From: M30B53 sp964600785
GTDB taxonomy: Bacteria > Planctomycetota > Planctomycetia > Pirellulales > UBA1268
Assembly: GCA_964600785.1 (NCBI GenBank)
Contig: CAZRKH010000010.1
Span: forward strand, 31,296-95,295
Direction: 5' to 3'
Length of the DNA stretch: 64,000 bases
A program made the translations under genes and the position numbers. Under the pieces are notes generated by a model. The model saw only the letters and a list, made by a program, of their open reading frames with translations, was not told where the DNA came from and did not search any database. Of the stretch, positions 31,640 through 40,553 are shown piece after piece (the first letter of the stretch is position 1; each line of letters opens with the position of its first letter).

Positions 31640-33005
31640 TGCCCGCAGTTCCTCGGTGCCGAGATCGCAGACGCCGGTCGAGGCCGGCGATCAGCCGCTG
31701 GAGCTCCCGCCGGTAGCCGTGGTGCTCGACCTCCAGCCGATGCCGTGGGGAATCGACGTAGCGGATCGGCCCGGCCCGCCGGGGCCGGCGTTTCATGCGG
31801 TAGAGCCAGGCGGCCGCCCGCGGGCTCCTTCGCGCGGCCACCGCCATCCGTGCCACGAGCTGGCCCTGCAGGTCGGTCAGCCCCCACTGCCCGCTGTCGG
31901 GCTGGATCAGGCCCACGCAGGCGAGGTCGTTCCGCGAGGGGTGGAGCATGTTGAGATACAACTCCGGCTGAAGATCCTCCCGCTCTCCGCTGCGGTCGCA
32001 AAGGAAGGCCGGGTCGATGAAGGGGATCGCCGTGCGGTAGCCGGTGGCGAAGATCACGATGTCCAGCGGCTCCCGTTGACCGTCGGCGAAGACCGCCAGG
32101 TCCCCCTCGAAGCGGTGAACGTCGCCGGTCGGCGTGATCCGGCCGGCGGTGATGCGGCTGTAGAGTTCACCGTTGATCACCGGGTGGGTCTCCCAGAGAC
32201 GGTGGTCGGGGGCGGGCAGGCCGTGGCGGTGTGGCAGCCCGATCGCCCGATCGATCAATCGCAGGGCCACCAGCCGTCTCAGCCAGGTCGGCAGGCCCAT
32301 CTTCAAGAGCCGCTCGCCACGCAGGTCGGCCGGCCGACCCATCACCATCCGAGGCACCACGTGGTAGCCGCGGCGGGTCGAGTGGAAGGTGGCCGCGGCG
32401 TGTCGCGAGACCTCGACGGCGATGTCACAGCCGGAATTGCCTCCGCCAACGACCAGCACCCGCCGGCCCGACACGGCCAGCGGAACCTCCGGGGACTTAT
32501 AGTCGGCCGCGTGCAGGATCCTGCCGGAGAAGTGGCCGGGGACGGAGGGCACACGCGGGGCATGATTGTGGCCGCTTGCGATCACGATCCCCGCGTATCG
32601 CCGCGTCGGGCCGCCGCGACGGTGCACGATCCAGCCACCCCCGCCGCGAGCCGCCTCGGCCGGCTCAACCCGCTCGACCTCGACTCCGGTTTCGATGTGC
32701 CGTCCGAGGTCGAAGCGGCGGGCGTAGGCCCGCAGGTATTCAAGACAATCGCGGTGGCCGGGGTGGTGGGGAAGATGGCGGGGCATCTTGAAGTCGGTGT
32801 ATTCGGTGAGAGACTTCGAACTGATCAGCCGCGTCGAGGCGAGGATCCGCGAGGAACCCGCCCCGAAGAGCCAGTTGCCTCCGAGGTCGCCCTCCCGCTC
32901 GAGGCATGTCGCCGGCAGGCCGAGGGTCCGCAGGTTTTTCAGGGCCGTGAGCCCCGAGGGCCCCGCCCCGATCACGCACCAGGCGTCGGCAGGCTCGTCG
33001 TGCAT
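31569..33005 (-). CDS. Flavin-containing monooxygenase (FMO-like)
   Basis: 478 residues. FAD loop 'CVIGAGPSGLTALKNL' (about 9-24), 'EREGDLGGNWLFG', 'IVIASGHNHAPRVP', the NADPH loop 'VLVVGGGNSGCDIAVEVS' (about 184-201) and 'VIFATGYRTAIPFID' form the class B flavoprotein monooxygenase pattern. The BVMO fingerprint F-x-G-x3-H-x3-W is not kept in that form ('FSGRILHAADYKSPE': Y instead of W), so this is FMO-type, acting on N or S atoms of small molecules. Start overlaps the bioF stop by one base (TGATG). C-terminal 71 bases overlap the AsmA-like gene. Confidence 0.86.
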   Translation of the reverse strand: MHDEPADAWCVIGAGPSGLTALKNLRTLGLPATCLEREGDLGGNWLFGAGSSRILASTRLISSKSLTEYTDFKMPRHLPHHPGHRDCLEYLRAYARRFDLGRHIETGVEVERVEPAEAARGGGGWIVHRRGGPTRRYAGIVIASGHNHAPRVPSVPGHFSGRILHAADYKSPEVPLAVSGRRVLVVGGGNSGCDIAVEVSRHAAATFHSTRRGYHVVPRMVMGRPADLRGERLLKMGLPTWLRRLVALRLIDRAIGLPHRHGLPAPDHRLWETHPVINGELYSRITAGRITPTGDVHRFEGDLAVFADGQREPLDIVIFATGYRTAIPFIDPAFLCDRSGEREDLQPELYLNMLHPSRNDLACVGLIQPDSGQWGLTDLQGQLVARMAVAARRSPRAAAWLYRMKRRPRRAGPIRYVDSPRHRLEVEHHGYRRELQRLIAGLDRRLRSRHRGTAGITAAAVPAGGAAVDCRRGPRDRG

Positions 33006-34216
33006 CAGGCATCCCCCAGCAGGTCGGCCAGCCGCGAGAGGTCGTCGTCGGTGTGGTGCCAGGCAAGGCTCGCTCGCACGAGGCTGCGGCCTTCCGGCAC
33101 GCTCGGCGGCCGGATCGCGGGCACAAAAAAGCCTTCCTCGAAAAGTTTTGCGGCGAGGGCCACCGCCGCCTCGGGCGGACCGGCGATGACCGGCACAATC
33201 TGGCCGGCAATGTTCGACATCGCGTGGCCGGCGGCTGCGAGCCGCTCCCGGAAGCCGGCAGCCCTGTCGCGAAGTTCGGCACGGCGGTGCGGCTCCTCGG
33301 CAAGCAGCCCGATCGCCCGCGTCGCCGCTGCGGCCACGCCCGGCGGGTGGGCGGTGGAGAAGACCCAGGCCCTCGCCGCATGCCGCAGCCAGTCGGTGAG
33401 TGCCGCGGGGCCCGCCACGAACCCGCCCGCGGCACCGAGGGCCTTCGAGAGAGTGCCGACGCGAATCTGCACGCCGTCGCCGCAGCCGGCCTCCTCGACG
33501 AGCCCGCTGCCCTTGTCGCCGAAGACTCCCGTGGCATGGGCCTCGTCGACCATGAGCATCGCCCCATGCCGATCGGCAACCTCGCAGAGGTCGGCCAGCG
33601 GTGCGGCGGTGCCGTCCATCGAGAACAGCGAGTCGGTCACGATCAGGCGTCGGCGGGCGTGTGTTCCGGCGAGCAGTCGCTCGAGGGCCGCGACATCGCG
33701 ATGCGGGTAGACCGCCACGCTCGCCCGCGACAGCCGGCAGCCGTCGATGATGCTCGCGTGGTTTCGCTGATCGCTGGCGACGAAGTCTCCCGGGCCGACG
33801 ACCGCTGGAATCGTGCCGGTGTTGGCGGCGAAGCCACTGGGAAAGACGATCGCCGCCTCGACATCGAGCAGGTCGGCGATCGCGCGCTCGAGGGCGACAT
33901 GGGCCCGCGACTGCCCGCTGACCAGGGGGCTGGCCGCCGCCCCGAATCCTTCGGCACAGCCCCCCTTCGAAGAGGCCCGGGTCAGGCGAACATCACCGGC
34001 GTAGCCGAGGTAGTCGTTGCTGCCGAGATTCACCAGACGTCGGCCCGCGAGGAGTACCTCGCGGCCCTGACGACCCTCGCGAACGCGTGGCTCCCGCCAG
34101 AGCCCGGCGGTCTGCAGTTGCTGTGAGGCCTCAGTGATCCAGGTCAGCGAGGGTGGCAGCGAGCCGCGCGACTCTCGCGGGGTGGTGGGCGCGGCTGACT
34201 CGATTCGGCAGGGCAT
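33005..34216 (-). CDS. bioF: 8-amino-7-oxononanoate synthase-like PLP enzyme
   Basis: 403 residues. Alpha-oxoamine synthase: joins an acyl-thioester to an amino acid with decarboxylation (pimeloyl-ACP plus alanine for BioF). 'LGSNDYLGYAGD', 'GAAASPLVSGQSRAHVALE', 'VFPSGFAANTGTIPAV', 'DQRNHASIIDGCRLS', 'VDEAHATGVFGDKG' and the PLP lysine in 'GTLSKALGAAGGFV'. BioF, Kbl and Spt are hard to separate by eye; no other biotin synthesis gene is adjacent, and the downstream FMO is translationally coupled by a TGATG overlap, so a role in making an amino-ketone product for the FMO is possible. Confidence 0.8.
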   Translation of the reverse strand: MPCRIESAAPTTPRESRGSLPPSLTWITEASQQLQTAGLWREPRVREGRQGREVLLAGRRLVNLGSNDYLGYAGDVRLTRASSKGGCAEGFGAAASPLVSGQSRAHVALERAIADLLDVEAAIVFPSGFAANTGTIPAVVGPGDFVASDQRNHASIIDGCRLSRASVAVYPHRDVAALERLLAGTHARRRLIVTDSLFSMDGTAAPLADLCEVADRHGAMLMVDEAHATGVFGDKGSGLVEEAGCGDGVQIRVGTLSKALGAAGGFVAGPAALTDWLRHAARAWVFSTAHPPGVAAAATRAIGLLAEEPHRRAELRDRAAGFRERLAAAGHAMSNIAGQIVPVIAGPPEAAVALAAKLFEEGFFVPAIRPPSVPEGRSLVRASLAWHHTDDDLSRLADLLGDA

Positions 34217-34223
34217 GAGCTGA

Positions 34224-34706
34224 TTATGCCCGCTTTCCGCCGGAGGATTTCCCCGCCAGCCGCTCGATTGTGCGAAACTCCCCGGCGGTCACCGGCGTCA
34301 CCGACAGCCGGCTGCCGCGGCGGAGCAGTTCCATGCCGGCAAGAGCCTTCACGCCCCGCAGTTCTTCCAGCGGAATCTCCCGCGGAAAGACCCGCACGAG
34401 TTTGACGTCGACCATCGACCAGATCGGGTTCTCGGGCGTCGCCTTGGGGTCGTGGTACTTGCTTTCGGGATCGAGGGAAGAGGTGTCGGCGTAGGCCTCG
34501 CGGACCACCTCGGCGATACCGACCGCTGCCGGGGGCTGGGCATTGGAGTGATAGAAGATGCAGCGATCGCCCTTTTTCATCTCCCGCAGGAAGTTGCGGG
34601 CCTGGTAGTTCCGCACGCCGTCCCAGCAGGTGGTTTTCCGCGGGGATTTGGCGAGATCCTGGATCGAGAAGGTCGTCGGTTCACTCTTGATCAGCCAGTA
34701 GTGCAT
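34224..34706 (-). CDS. EVE-domain protein (THYN1-like)
   Basis: 160 residues from ATG 34706, 'MHYWLIKSEPTTFSIQDL', the typical beginning of bacterial EVE proteins. 'WDGVRNYQARNFLREMKKGD', 'FYHSNAQPPAAVGIAEVV', 'WSMVDVKLVRVFPREIPL' and 'LLRRGSRLSVTPVT' complete the fold, which resembles PUA/YTH domains and binds modified bases in DNA or RNA. Function in bacteria is unclear, some being linked to restriction. Ends 7 bases before bioF starts, on the same strand, so it may be the first gene of an EVE-bioF-FMO transcript. Confidence 0.87.
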   Translation of the reverse strand: MHYWLIKSEPTTFSIQDLAKSPRKTTCWDGVRNYQARNFLREMKKGDRCIFYHSNAQPPAAVGIAEVVREAYADTSSLDPESKYHDPKATPENPIWSMVDVKLVRVFPREIPLEELRGVKALAGMELLRRGSRLSVTPVTAGEFRTIERLAGKSSGGKRA

Positions 34707-34875
34707 CGCCGTGTTCCTCGGTGTTCCCAGCTTTTGCAGGTTATCCACCTTCTGCAATCGGGAAAAGCCTCACAATCCGCATCCCTCACGTCGATTTCGA
34801 TGGTGGCGAAGTCCGGAAAAACGCCCCCGGTCACTCTCGGTTCGCCCTGGGATTCCATTCGCACCGGGAAAGGTC

Positions 34876-36465
34876 ATGCAGCGGAACTCCACGAGGCCCG
34901 TTCGATCACACTGCTACGCGGCGGTGGCGATCGCGGTCTGTTGTTTGGGCCTCACGATCGGCCATTCCGGCGCGGCCCTCGGCGACGAGGCGGTGCCCGA
35001 GGTGCCGCTTGCCGAGATCCTGCCTGAACCTGCCACCGCTGCCAAGGCGGGCACCGCCTTAGCCGACCGTGGACCAAGTCTGCCGCCGCAGGATGCGGCG
35101 ACCGGCGAGGCGGCTTTCGCCCGAGAACGCGACCGGCGGGCAATCCGCGAGGCGATCCGCGATGATCCCCTCTTTCGCGAGATCATCCGCGAGGAGACGG
35201 AGCTGGCCGTGGCCCGCCGGTTGGCGGGGATTCCCCGGCCGCGGTACATCCCTGTCAGTGACTATGCCGCACCCAAGGGTTTCGAGGTCTACGCCGCTCG
35301 CAACGGCTCCGACTTTCCGGCGGCGCTCTACCTCAACGGCTTTTTGCAGGTGCGGTGGTTTGAGTTTGCCCGGTCGGTGACGAGCTGGTCGCCCACCGCA
35401 CCGATTCCCCCAAACCCCTCGCCGGTGGAACCGGTCGAGAACATCAACACCTTCGAGATCAACCGCTTTTTCATCACCTCTGAAGGCTACGTTGCCGATG
35501 AGCGGCTGCTCTACTCGATCACCCTCTTCGGCACCACCGACTACGGCAACAATTCGGCGATCACGCCGCTGGGCTATGTGGGCTGGAAGTTCAACGACCA
35601 GCTCACGATGCTCGGTGGCGTGACCTTTGTGGCCGGCACCCGCGAGTGGACCACCTCGAGCCGCTGGGTGATGGGGGTCGACCGCAGCATGGCCAACACC
35701 TTCTTCCGCCCGAGCTACTCACCGGGCGTGGAGTTCAACGGCAACTTTCTTGACGGCCAGCTCAATTGGCGGGGTGGCGTCTGGAACGCGATCGACGGTT
35801 CGCTGGCGGGCGTCAACCGCTCCGGGACGGCGATGGCCTGGGCGGGTCTGCTGACCTGGGAGCCGCTGGGGAAATTTGGTCTGGGCTATTCCGACATGGA
35901 GGTCCACCGCGACCCTGCCGTCCGGCTGGGATGCAGCGGGGTGCACGCGCTCTCGCAGGCGGTGCTGCAGACCAACGGCAACAATCCTGAAGACACGATC
36001 GTGCGGCTTTCCGACGGAACGCCGATTGCGGTACCGGACGCCCTTGGCCCGGGCACCCAGGTCGATCAGTTCCGGCTGCAACTTGCAAGCGTGGATGCCG
36101 GCTGGAAGTACCGCGGGATGGCTCTCAACTTCGAGTATTACTTTCGGCTGATCGACGACATCACCGGCACGGGACAGTTTCTCAGGCAGAGTCTCTTCGA
36201 CCAGGGCGGGCTGGGCTATCTTTCATTCTGTATCGTGCCGCGAAGGTATGAGATTTATGGCCGATCGAGTGCGGTGACGGGCGACTACGGCACCGGGCAG
36301 GAGTATGGCGGCGGCTTCAACTGGTATCTCAAGGACAGCCGGCAGGGGAAGCTCACCCTCGAGGCGCTCTATTACAATCGCAGCCCGGCCGACAATACGA
36401 TCTACCCCTACCGCGCCGGCTTCAGCGGCACCGCGATCCAGACCCAGCTCCTGGTGATGTGGTGA
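34876..36465 (+). CDS. Phosphate-selective porin (OprO/P)-like outer-membrane protein
   Basis: 529 residues from ATG 34876. Signal peptide 'YAAVAIAVCCLGLTIGHSGAALG' (in part). A charged periplasmic segment (about 45-125) with 'AREAIRDDPLFREI'-type sequence follows, then a C-terminal beta-barrel with alternating strands: 'YLNGFLQVRWFEFARS', 'INTFEINRFFITSEGYV', 'LLYSITLFGTTDYG', 'AMAWAGLLTWEPLGKFGLGYS', 'ALNFEYYFRLIDDITG', ending 'IQTQLLVMW' with an aromatic last residue. 'EINRFFITSEGYV' is like the OprP family strand 'R-x-R-x-x-x-x-G'. Substrate uncertain. A 17-bp-stem hairpin follows 10 bases after the stop. Confidence 0.78.
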   Translation: MQRNSTRPVRSHCYAAVAIAVCCLGLTIGHSGAALGDEAVPEVPLAEILPEPATAAKAGTALADRGPSLPPQDAATGEAAFARERDRRAIREAIRDDPLFREIIREETELAVARRLAGIPRPRYIPVSDYAAPKGFEVYAARNGSDFPAALYLNGFLQVRWFEFARSVTSWSPTAPIPPNPSPVEPVENINTFEINRFFITSEGYVADERLLYSITLFGTTDYGNNSAITPLGYVGWKFNDQLTMLGGVTFVAGTREWTTSSRWVMGVDRSMANTFFRPSYSPGVEFNGNFLDGQLNWRGGVWNAIDGSLAGVNRSGTAMAWAGLLTWEPLGKFGLGYSDMEVHRDPAVRLGCSGVHALSQAVLQTNGNNPEDTIVRLSDGTPIAVPDALGPGTQVDQFRLQLASVDAGWKYRGMALNFEYYFRLIDDITGTGQFLRQSLFDQGGLGYLSFCIVPRRYEIYGRSSAVTGDYGTGQEYGGGFNWYLKDSRQGKLTLEALYYNRSPADNTIYPYRAGFSGTAIQTQLLVMW

Positions 36466-36475
36466 AAAGAAAATA

Positions 36476-36516
36476 GGGACGGGAGCGATTTATTGCGGAT
36501 AAATCGCTCCCGTCCC
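36476..36516. terminator. 17-bp palindrome between convergent porin and lutC genes
   Basis: Perfect arms GGGACGGGAGCGATTTA (36476-36492) and TAAATCGCTCCCGTCCC (36500-36516) with a 7-base loop. Beyond one mismatch the arms extend through an A/T stretch (AAAATA left, ATTTTT right), giving an A-run before and T-run after on the plus strand, the form of an intrinsic terminator for the porin gene. The right arm is part of the 33-base dispersed repeat. The lutC stop codon (36490-36492) is inside the left arm. Confidence 0.85.
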
Positions 36517-37275
36517 CATTTTTTTGGGGGGGTCGATGAGCATGAGGTGGAGTTCTTTGGGACCGTGGGCACCGAGCACCAAAATCCGTTCGATGTCGCC
36601 GGTGCGGCTCGGGCCGGTGATGAAAGAGAGCATGCTCGGCAGCCGGCCGGCATGACGGGCCCGGATCTGCTCGAGGGCATCCCCCAGGGTGGCGGTGATC
36701 TGATCGAGCGTGGCGATCACCAGGTGAACGTGCGGCAGTACCGAAAGACCGCGGCCACCGCATGACCCGCTGTCGACGAGAATCGAGCCGGTCTGGGCCA
36801 CGAGTGACTCGCAGCCGGTGATCCCCGCGTCGCATGTCTCCAGCAGGGCGGCATCGCAGCCCTCCTCGCCATCCACCCGGTAGCCTTCGCAGGGCAGCCG
36901 CTCGGCCACCGGCGAGGTCAGCTCGCCGGCATGCCAGGCCACGCGGGTCCAGCCTCGCTCACGGGAAATCGCGGCGATCCGCTCGGCGGCCTCCTCGAGC
37001 GACCCGCAGCGGTGAACCTCGGCCCGAAGTTTTTCGAGATTGTCGCAGAGCACGGCCAGCCGCTCCGCCGGCGTGGAGCCGCCGTCGGGCAGCCAGGGCC
37101 GGCCCACCTCCGCCGGCAGCACGCGGAGCGAGGGCATCGAGTCGTCGGCCGATCCCGCCGCCGAGGCGACCGAGGAATCGCCGAGGTGGGGCGGCGGCGC
37201 GGGCTGTCGCAAGGCCTCGCGGATTCTCGCCATGATCCGCTCGCGGCTCAGAGGGCTGCCGGCCAAGCGTGTCAT
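36490..37275 (-). CDS. lutC: Lactate utilization protein LutC-like (LUD domain)
   Basis: 261 residues from ATG 37275. LUD-domain protein: 'GITGCESLVAQTGSILVDSGSCGGRGLSVLPHVHLVI' in parts (GCESLVAQTGSILVD and 'GRGLSVLPHVHLVI') and 'FITGPSRTGDIERILVLGAHGPKELHLMLID', the conserved end (GPSRTGDIE, HGPKELH). LutABC form an iron-sulfur L-lactate oxidation complex feeding pyruvate; LutC has no cluster. The start overlaps the lutB stop by four bases (ATGA). Its last 13 residues (PPKKMGTGAIYPQ) come from a repeat element and lie beyond the conserved family end. Confidence 0.87.
   Translation of the reverse strand: MTRLAGSPLSRERIMARIREALRQPAPPPHLGDSSVASAAGSADDSMPSLRVLPAEVGRPWLPDGGSTPAERLAVLCDNLEKLRAEVHRCGSLEEAAERIAAISRERGWTRVAWHAGELTSPVAERLPCEGYRVDGEEGCDAALLETCDAGITGCESLVAQTGSILVDSGSCGGRGLSVLPHVHLVIATLDQITATLGDALEQIRARHAGRLPSMLSFITGPSRTGDIERILVLGAHGPKELHLMLIDPPKKMGTGAIYPQ
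36501..36533 (-). repeat. 33-base dispersed repeat, copy 2 (coding for the LutC C-terminus)
   Basis: On the minus strand it reads A-C7-A7 followed by TGGGGACGGGAGCGATTT, one mismatch from copy 1 at 2201-2233. Here it is translated as the LutC end P-P-K-K-M-G-T-G-A-I, so a non-coding repeat has become protein-coding. Confidence 0.85.
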
Positions 37276-38726
37276 TTCCGCTGCCTCCATGCGGCCCGGA
37301 AACTCTGCGGCGGCGGCGGAGGCAGGTCGCGACTGGCCAGCCAGTCGGCAAGCAGCGGCAGCCTCAGCCGTTTTGCCAGCGGCAGCGTGCGTCGGCCGAG
37401 CCAGCCGGCGGTCGCAAAGAGCCAGGGCCTGGAGGCCACCGCGGCGAAGACGCGATGGCCGAAGCGTTCGAGTCGGCTCGGGGCGGTCTTGGCGGCGTTG
37501 CGACGGTTGTGCAGCAGATGGTGGTGGATGTCGATCCGCACCGGACAGGCGTCGGTGCAGGCCCCGCACAGCGAACTGGCTCCGGAGAGGTGGTTCCACT
37601 CGGCGAGGCCGCGGAGGTGCGGGGTGATCACGCTGCCGATCGGCCCCTGGTAGGTGGTGCCGTAGGTAAAGCCGCCGACGTTCTTGAAGATCGGGCAGAC
37701 GTTGAGGCAGGCGCCGCAGCGAATGCACTGCAGGGCGTCCCTCTGCTCGGGATCGGCCAACAGGGCCGTGCGGTGGTTGTCGAGGAGTACCAGGTGCATC
37801 GACTCCGGCCCATCGGCCTCCCCGGCCGCCCGCGGCCCACCGTAGAGGGTGTTGTAGCAGGTCATCGGCTGGCCCGATCCTGCCGTGGCGAGCATCGGCA
37901 GAAGCACCGACAGGTCGTCAAGGTTGGCTACCACCTTCTCGATGCCCGCGATCGCGATGTGCATCCGCGGCAGGGCGGCGGTCAGCCGCGCGTTGCCCTC
38001 GTTCTCGGTGATCGAGATTTGGCCGGTCTCGGCCACGAGGAAGTTGGCCCCGGTGATGCCCACGTCAGCCTCGACATAGAGCCGTCGCATGTGGCGGCGG
38101 GCGATCATTGTCAGTTCCTCCGGGCTCTCGGTCGGGGCGGTACCGAGATGCTCCTCGAAGAGCCTGCTGATCTCATCGCGACGAACGTGCATGCAGGGGA
38201 AGACGAAGTGGTAGGGAGGCTCGCCGCGGAGCTGCTGGATAAACTCGCCAAGGTCGCTCTCCACCACGCCGTAGCCGGCCTCCTCGAGCGCGGCATTGAG
38301 GTGGATCTCCTCGCTGGTCATCGTCTTGCTTTTGATGATCGAGCGGGCACCGGCCTCTTCGAGCAGGCCCAGGATGATCCCGCGGGCCTCCTCGGCGTTG
38401 GCCGCCCAGTGGACCACGCCGCCGTTGGCCTCGAAGGCGGCCACAAACTGCGGCAGCAGTTCATCAAGGTGATTGACCGCCGACCACTTCGCCAGGCTGG
38501 CTGCGTCGCGGGCGTGTTCCCAGTCGCGGTAGCGGGCCTTCTGGGCGTCGCGGCTGGTGTAGTAGCCGCCGAGAGCCTTGCGGACGAAGTCGCGATGGGC
38601 GGTGTCGCGGACATGCTCCGTGGCGTCGCTGAGAAACCGCCGCTTGGCGGGGCCGGGACTTCGTCCGGCCGCCACGGAAGAATCGCGATTCGCGTCGGCC
38701 ACCTCGGAGAAAGCCATGCGTATCAT
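37272..38726 (-). CDS. lutB: Lactate utilization iron-sulfur protein LutB-like
   Basis: 484 residues (ATG 38717 is an alternative start). An N-terminal LUD domain ('GITGANFLVAETGQISITENEGNARL', in part, and 'MHIAIAGIEKVVANLDDL') is followed by two 4Fe-4S cluster motifs, 'CIRCGACLNVCPIF' and 'CGACTDACPVRID', and a C-terminal region with 'GPIGSVITPHLRGL'. This is the LutB/YkgF architecture: electron transfer subunit of L-lactate dehydrogenase LutABC at the membrane. First gene of the lutB-lutC pair; the third subunit gene lutA is 3 kb away beyond two unrelated plus-strand genes. Confidence 0.9.
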   Translation of the reverse strand: MIRMAFSEVADANRDSSVAAGRSPGPAKRRFLSDATEHVRDTAHRDFVRKALGGYYTSRDAQKARYRDWEHARDAASLAKWSAVNHLDELLPQFVAAFEANGGVVHWAANAEEARGIILGLLEEAGARSIIKSKTMTSEEIHLNAALEEAGYGVVESDLGEFIQQLRGEPPYHFVFPCMHVRRDEISRLFEEHLGTAPTESPEELTMIARRHMRRLYVEADVGITGANFLVAETGQISITENEGNARLTAALPRMHIAIAGIEKVVANLDDLSVLLPMLATAGSGQPMTCYNTLYGGPRAAGEADGPESMHLVLLDNHRTALLADPEQRDALQCIRCGACLNVCPIFKNVGGFTYGTTYQGPIGSVITPHLRGLAEWNHLSGASSLCGACTDACPVRIDIHHHLLHNRRNAAKTAPSRLERFGHRVFAAVASRPWLFATAGWLGRRTLPLAKRLRLPLLADWLASRDLPPPPPQSFRAAWRQRK

Positions 38727-38839
38727 CCATTCGAGGGGATGCTATTATCGTCGCGAGCCAGAGACGGTGTGCTCACGCCAATCGTCCTATCCTTATCAGT
38801 CTACACGTCGCGGAATCGGAGGCCACGCCGGGTCTCGCA

Positions 38840-40480
38840 ATGCCGATCGAACCATCCATCGTCGCGGCAGCCTGGGGCCTGGTCGCCGTTGGCCTCGCGG
38901 TTTTGTGGGCGGCCGCCTGCCTGTGGATCGAGCGAGATGCAGCTGATGTCCTTGGCCGTTCGTTCCCGTGGAAACTGCCCTGCGTACTTTCCGGAACCCT
39001 GCTGTTTATCGCCCTGCTGTTGTGGGGCACCGCGGCTGTGCCCTGGTTTCTCTTTTTGATGCCCGCAGGCCTCCTGGGTTTTGTGCTCTACCGTGATTCC
39101 AAGGCGATGGCCCAGGAGCGGTTGCTGCTGCAGCTGTTTTCACGGCAGTTCTGGCAGGAGCGATGGCGGGCCGCGCGGCGGTCACCGCTGGCTAGTCTCT
39201 TTCGACGTCGCGGTGAGAATGACGTTCTTGCGGGCGTGAGCGACCGATCTGATCAAGTAATTTTGCTCAAGAAAGATGGTTCCGGAATCGATGGGACGCG
39301 AGGGGCGGATCGGGAAACCTCTCAGGCTGTTTCCACGCTTCAGGAAATTTTTCTCTCTGCGATCGACCGGCGAGCCACCGACATCCACTTCGAACCCAAG
39401 GAGGGTGGCGGATTCCAACTTCGCCTGCGGATCGACGGCATCTTGCATAACACGGCAGTTATTCCTGCGGATCGTGGCCGTCCGGCACTCTCAGCCGCGA
39501 AAGTGCTCGCTGACATGGATATCGCCGAGCGTCGCCGCCCTCAGGATGGAACCTTCTCAGCGAGGTGCAACAGCCGTGTCTTCGAGGTGAGGGCGGCTTC
39601 CGGTCCAACTAACTTCGGCGAGAAGATATCACTGCGTCTGCTCGATGCCGACGGTGGGATCGTCAAAGCCGGCCTGGAACGTGTCGGCATGGAGCCGACG
39701 ATGCTCGGATCATTGCGATCGATCATCCATCGTCCGCATGGGATGCTCCTCGTCTGTGGGCCGACCGGATCGGGTAAGACCACGACCGTCTATGCGGCTC
39801 TCTCCGAGATCGACGTGCTGACCCGCAACATCATCACGATCGAGGATCCAATTGAGTACCAGCTCGAAAATATCTCGCAGACAGCGGTGAACAACGCGGC
39901 CGACCTGACGTTTGCGAACATTCTCCGCTCGACCTTGCGGCAGGATCCTGACGTCATCCTCGTGGGTGAAATTCGTGACAAGGAAACCGCAGAGATTGCG
40001 ATGCAGGCGGCGCTCACGGGACATTTCGTGTTTTCCACACTGCATGCTAACGACTCTGCCACCACGGTTACCCGGCTGCTCGATATCGGGATCGATGCAA
40101 GTCTCATGCAGTCGGCGATCACAGCCGTGCTCTCGCAAAGGCTCGTGAGGGTACTCTGTCAGAAGTGTCGGGAACCGTATGAGCCGGTGGCCGAGCTGAA
40201 GGCCAAGTGCGGTCTTCAGCTGAATGAAGAGGTTGTTTTCTATCGAAGCAAAGGCTGCAAAGCCTGTCATGACACGGGATTCCGGGGCCGGACGGGCATC
40301 TATGAGTTGCTCGTGTTCACTCCGCCGATCCGGCAGTTGCTCGTTGGTAGACCGTCGATTGAGGCAATTCGTGGTGCGGCCCGCAAGGCCGGGGTTCGGT
40401 CACTCAGGCACGCAGGCATCCGAAAAGTGGTCGAGGGCGTCACGACGGTCAGTGAAGTGGCACGCGTCACCAGCAGTTAG
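38840..40480 (+). CDS. Membrane-anchored PilB/GspE-type secretion ATPase
   Basis: 546 residues. The catalytic core is that of type IV pilus/type II secretion ATPases: 'RATDIHFEPKEGG', 'ADMDIAERRRPQDGTF', Walker A 'GPTGSGKTTTVYAAL', Asp box 'IITIEDPIEYQL', Walker B 'DVILVGEIRDKETAEIAMQAALTG' (in part), His box 'VFSTLHANDSA', and the zinc tetracysteine 'CQKCREPYE...KGCKACHDTG'. The normal N-terminal GspE/PilB domains are replaced by about 95 residues with three hydrophobic stretches (VAVGLAVLWAAACLW, VLSGTLLFIALLLWG, WFLFLMPAGLLGFVLY), so it should sit in the inner membrane. No other pilus or secretion gene is adjacent. Divergent from lutB. Confidence 0.87.
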   Translation: MPIEPSIVAAAWGLVAVGLAVLWAAACLWIERDAADVLGRSFPWKLPCVLSGTLLFIALLLWGTAAVPWFLFLMPAGLLGFVLYRDSKAMAQERLLLQLFSRQFWQERWRAARRSPLASLFRRRGENDVLAGVSDRSDQVILLKKDGSGIDGTRGADRETSQAVSTLQEIFLSAIDRRATDIHFEPKEGGGFQLRLRIDGILHNTAVIPADRGRPALSAAKVLADMDIAERRRPQDGTFSARCNSRVFEVRAASGPTNFGEKISLRLLDADGGIVKAGLERVGMEPTMLGSLRSIIHRPHGMLLVCGPTGSGKTTTVYAALSEIDVLTRNIITIEDPIEYQLENISQTAVNNAADLTFANILRSTLRQDPDVILVGEIRDKETAEIAMQAALTGHFVFSTLHANDSATTVTRLLDIGIDASLMQSAITAVLSQRLVRVLCQKCREPYEPVAELKAKCGLQLNEEVVFYRSKGCKACHDTGFRGRTGIYELLVFTPPIRQLLVGRPSIEAIRGAARKAGVRSLRHAGIRKVVEGVTTVSEVARVTSS

Positions 40481-40553
40481 GACATGTGCGGAGCACGTCT
40501 GCCGCCACAGGCTTGGGATTGCTGCAGGAAGGAAATCAACGAGGCCCGTAAGC

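Noticed and set aside
31656..33710. 684-codon plus-strand open frame
   Set aside because: Antisense to the FMO and bioF genes; no recognisable motif.
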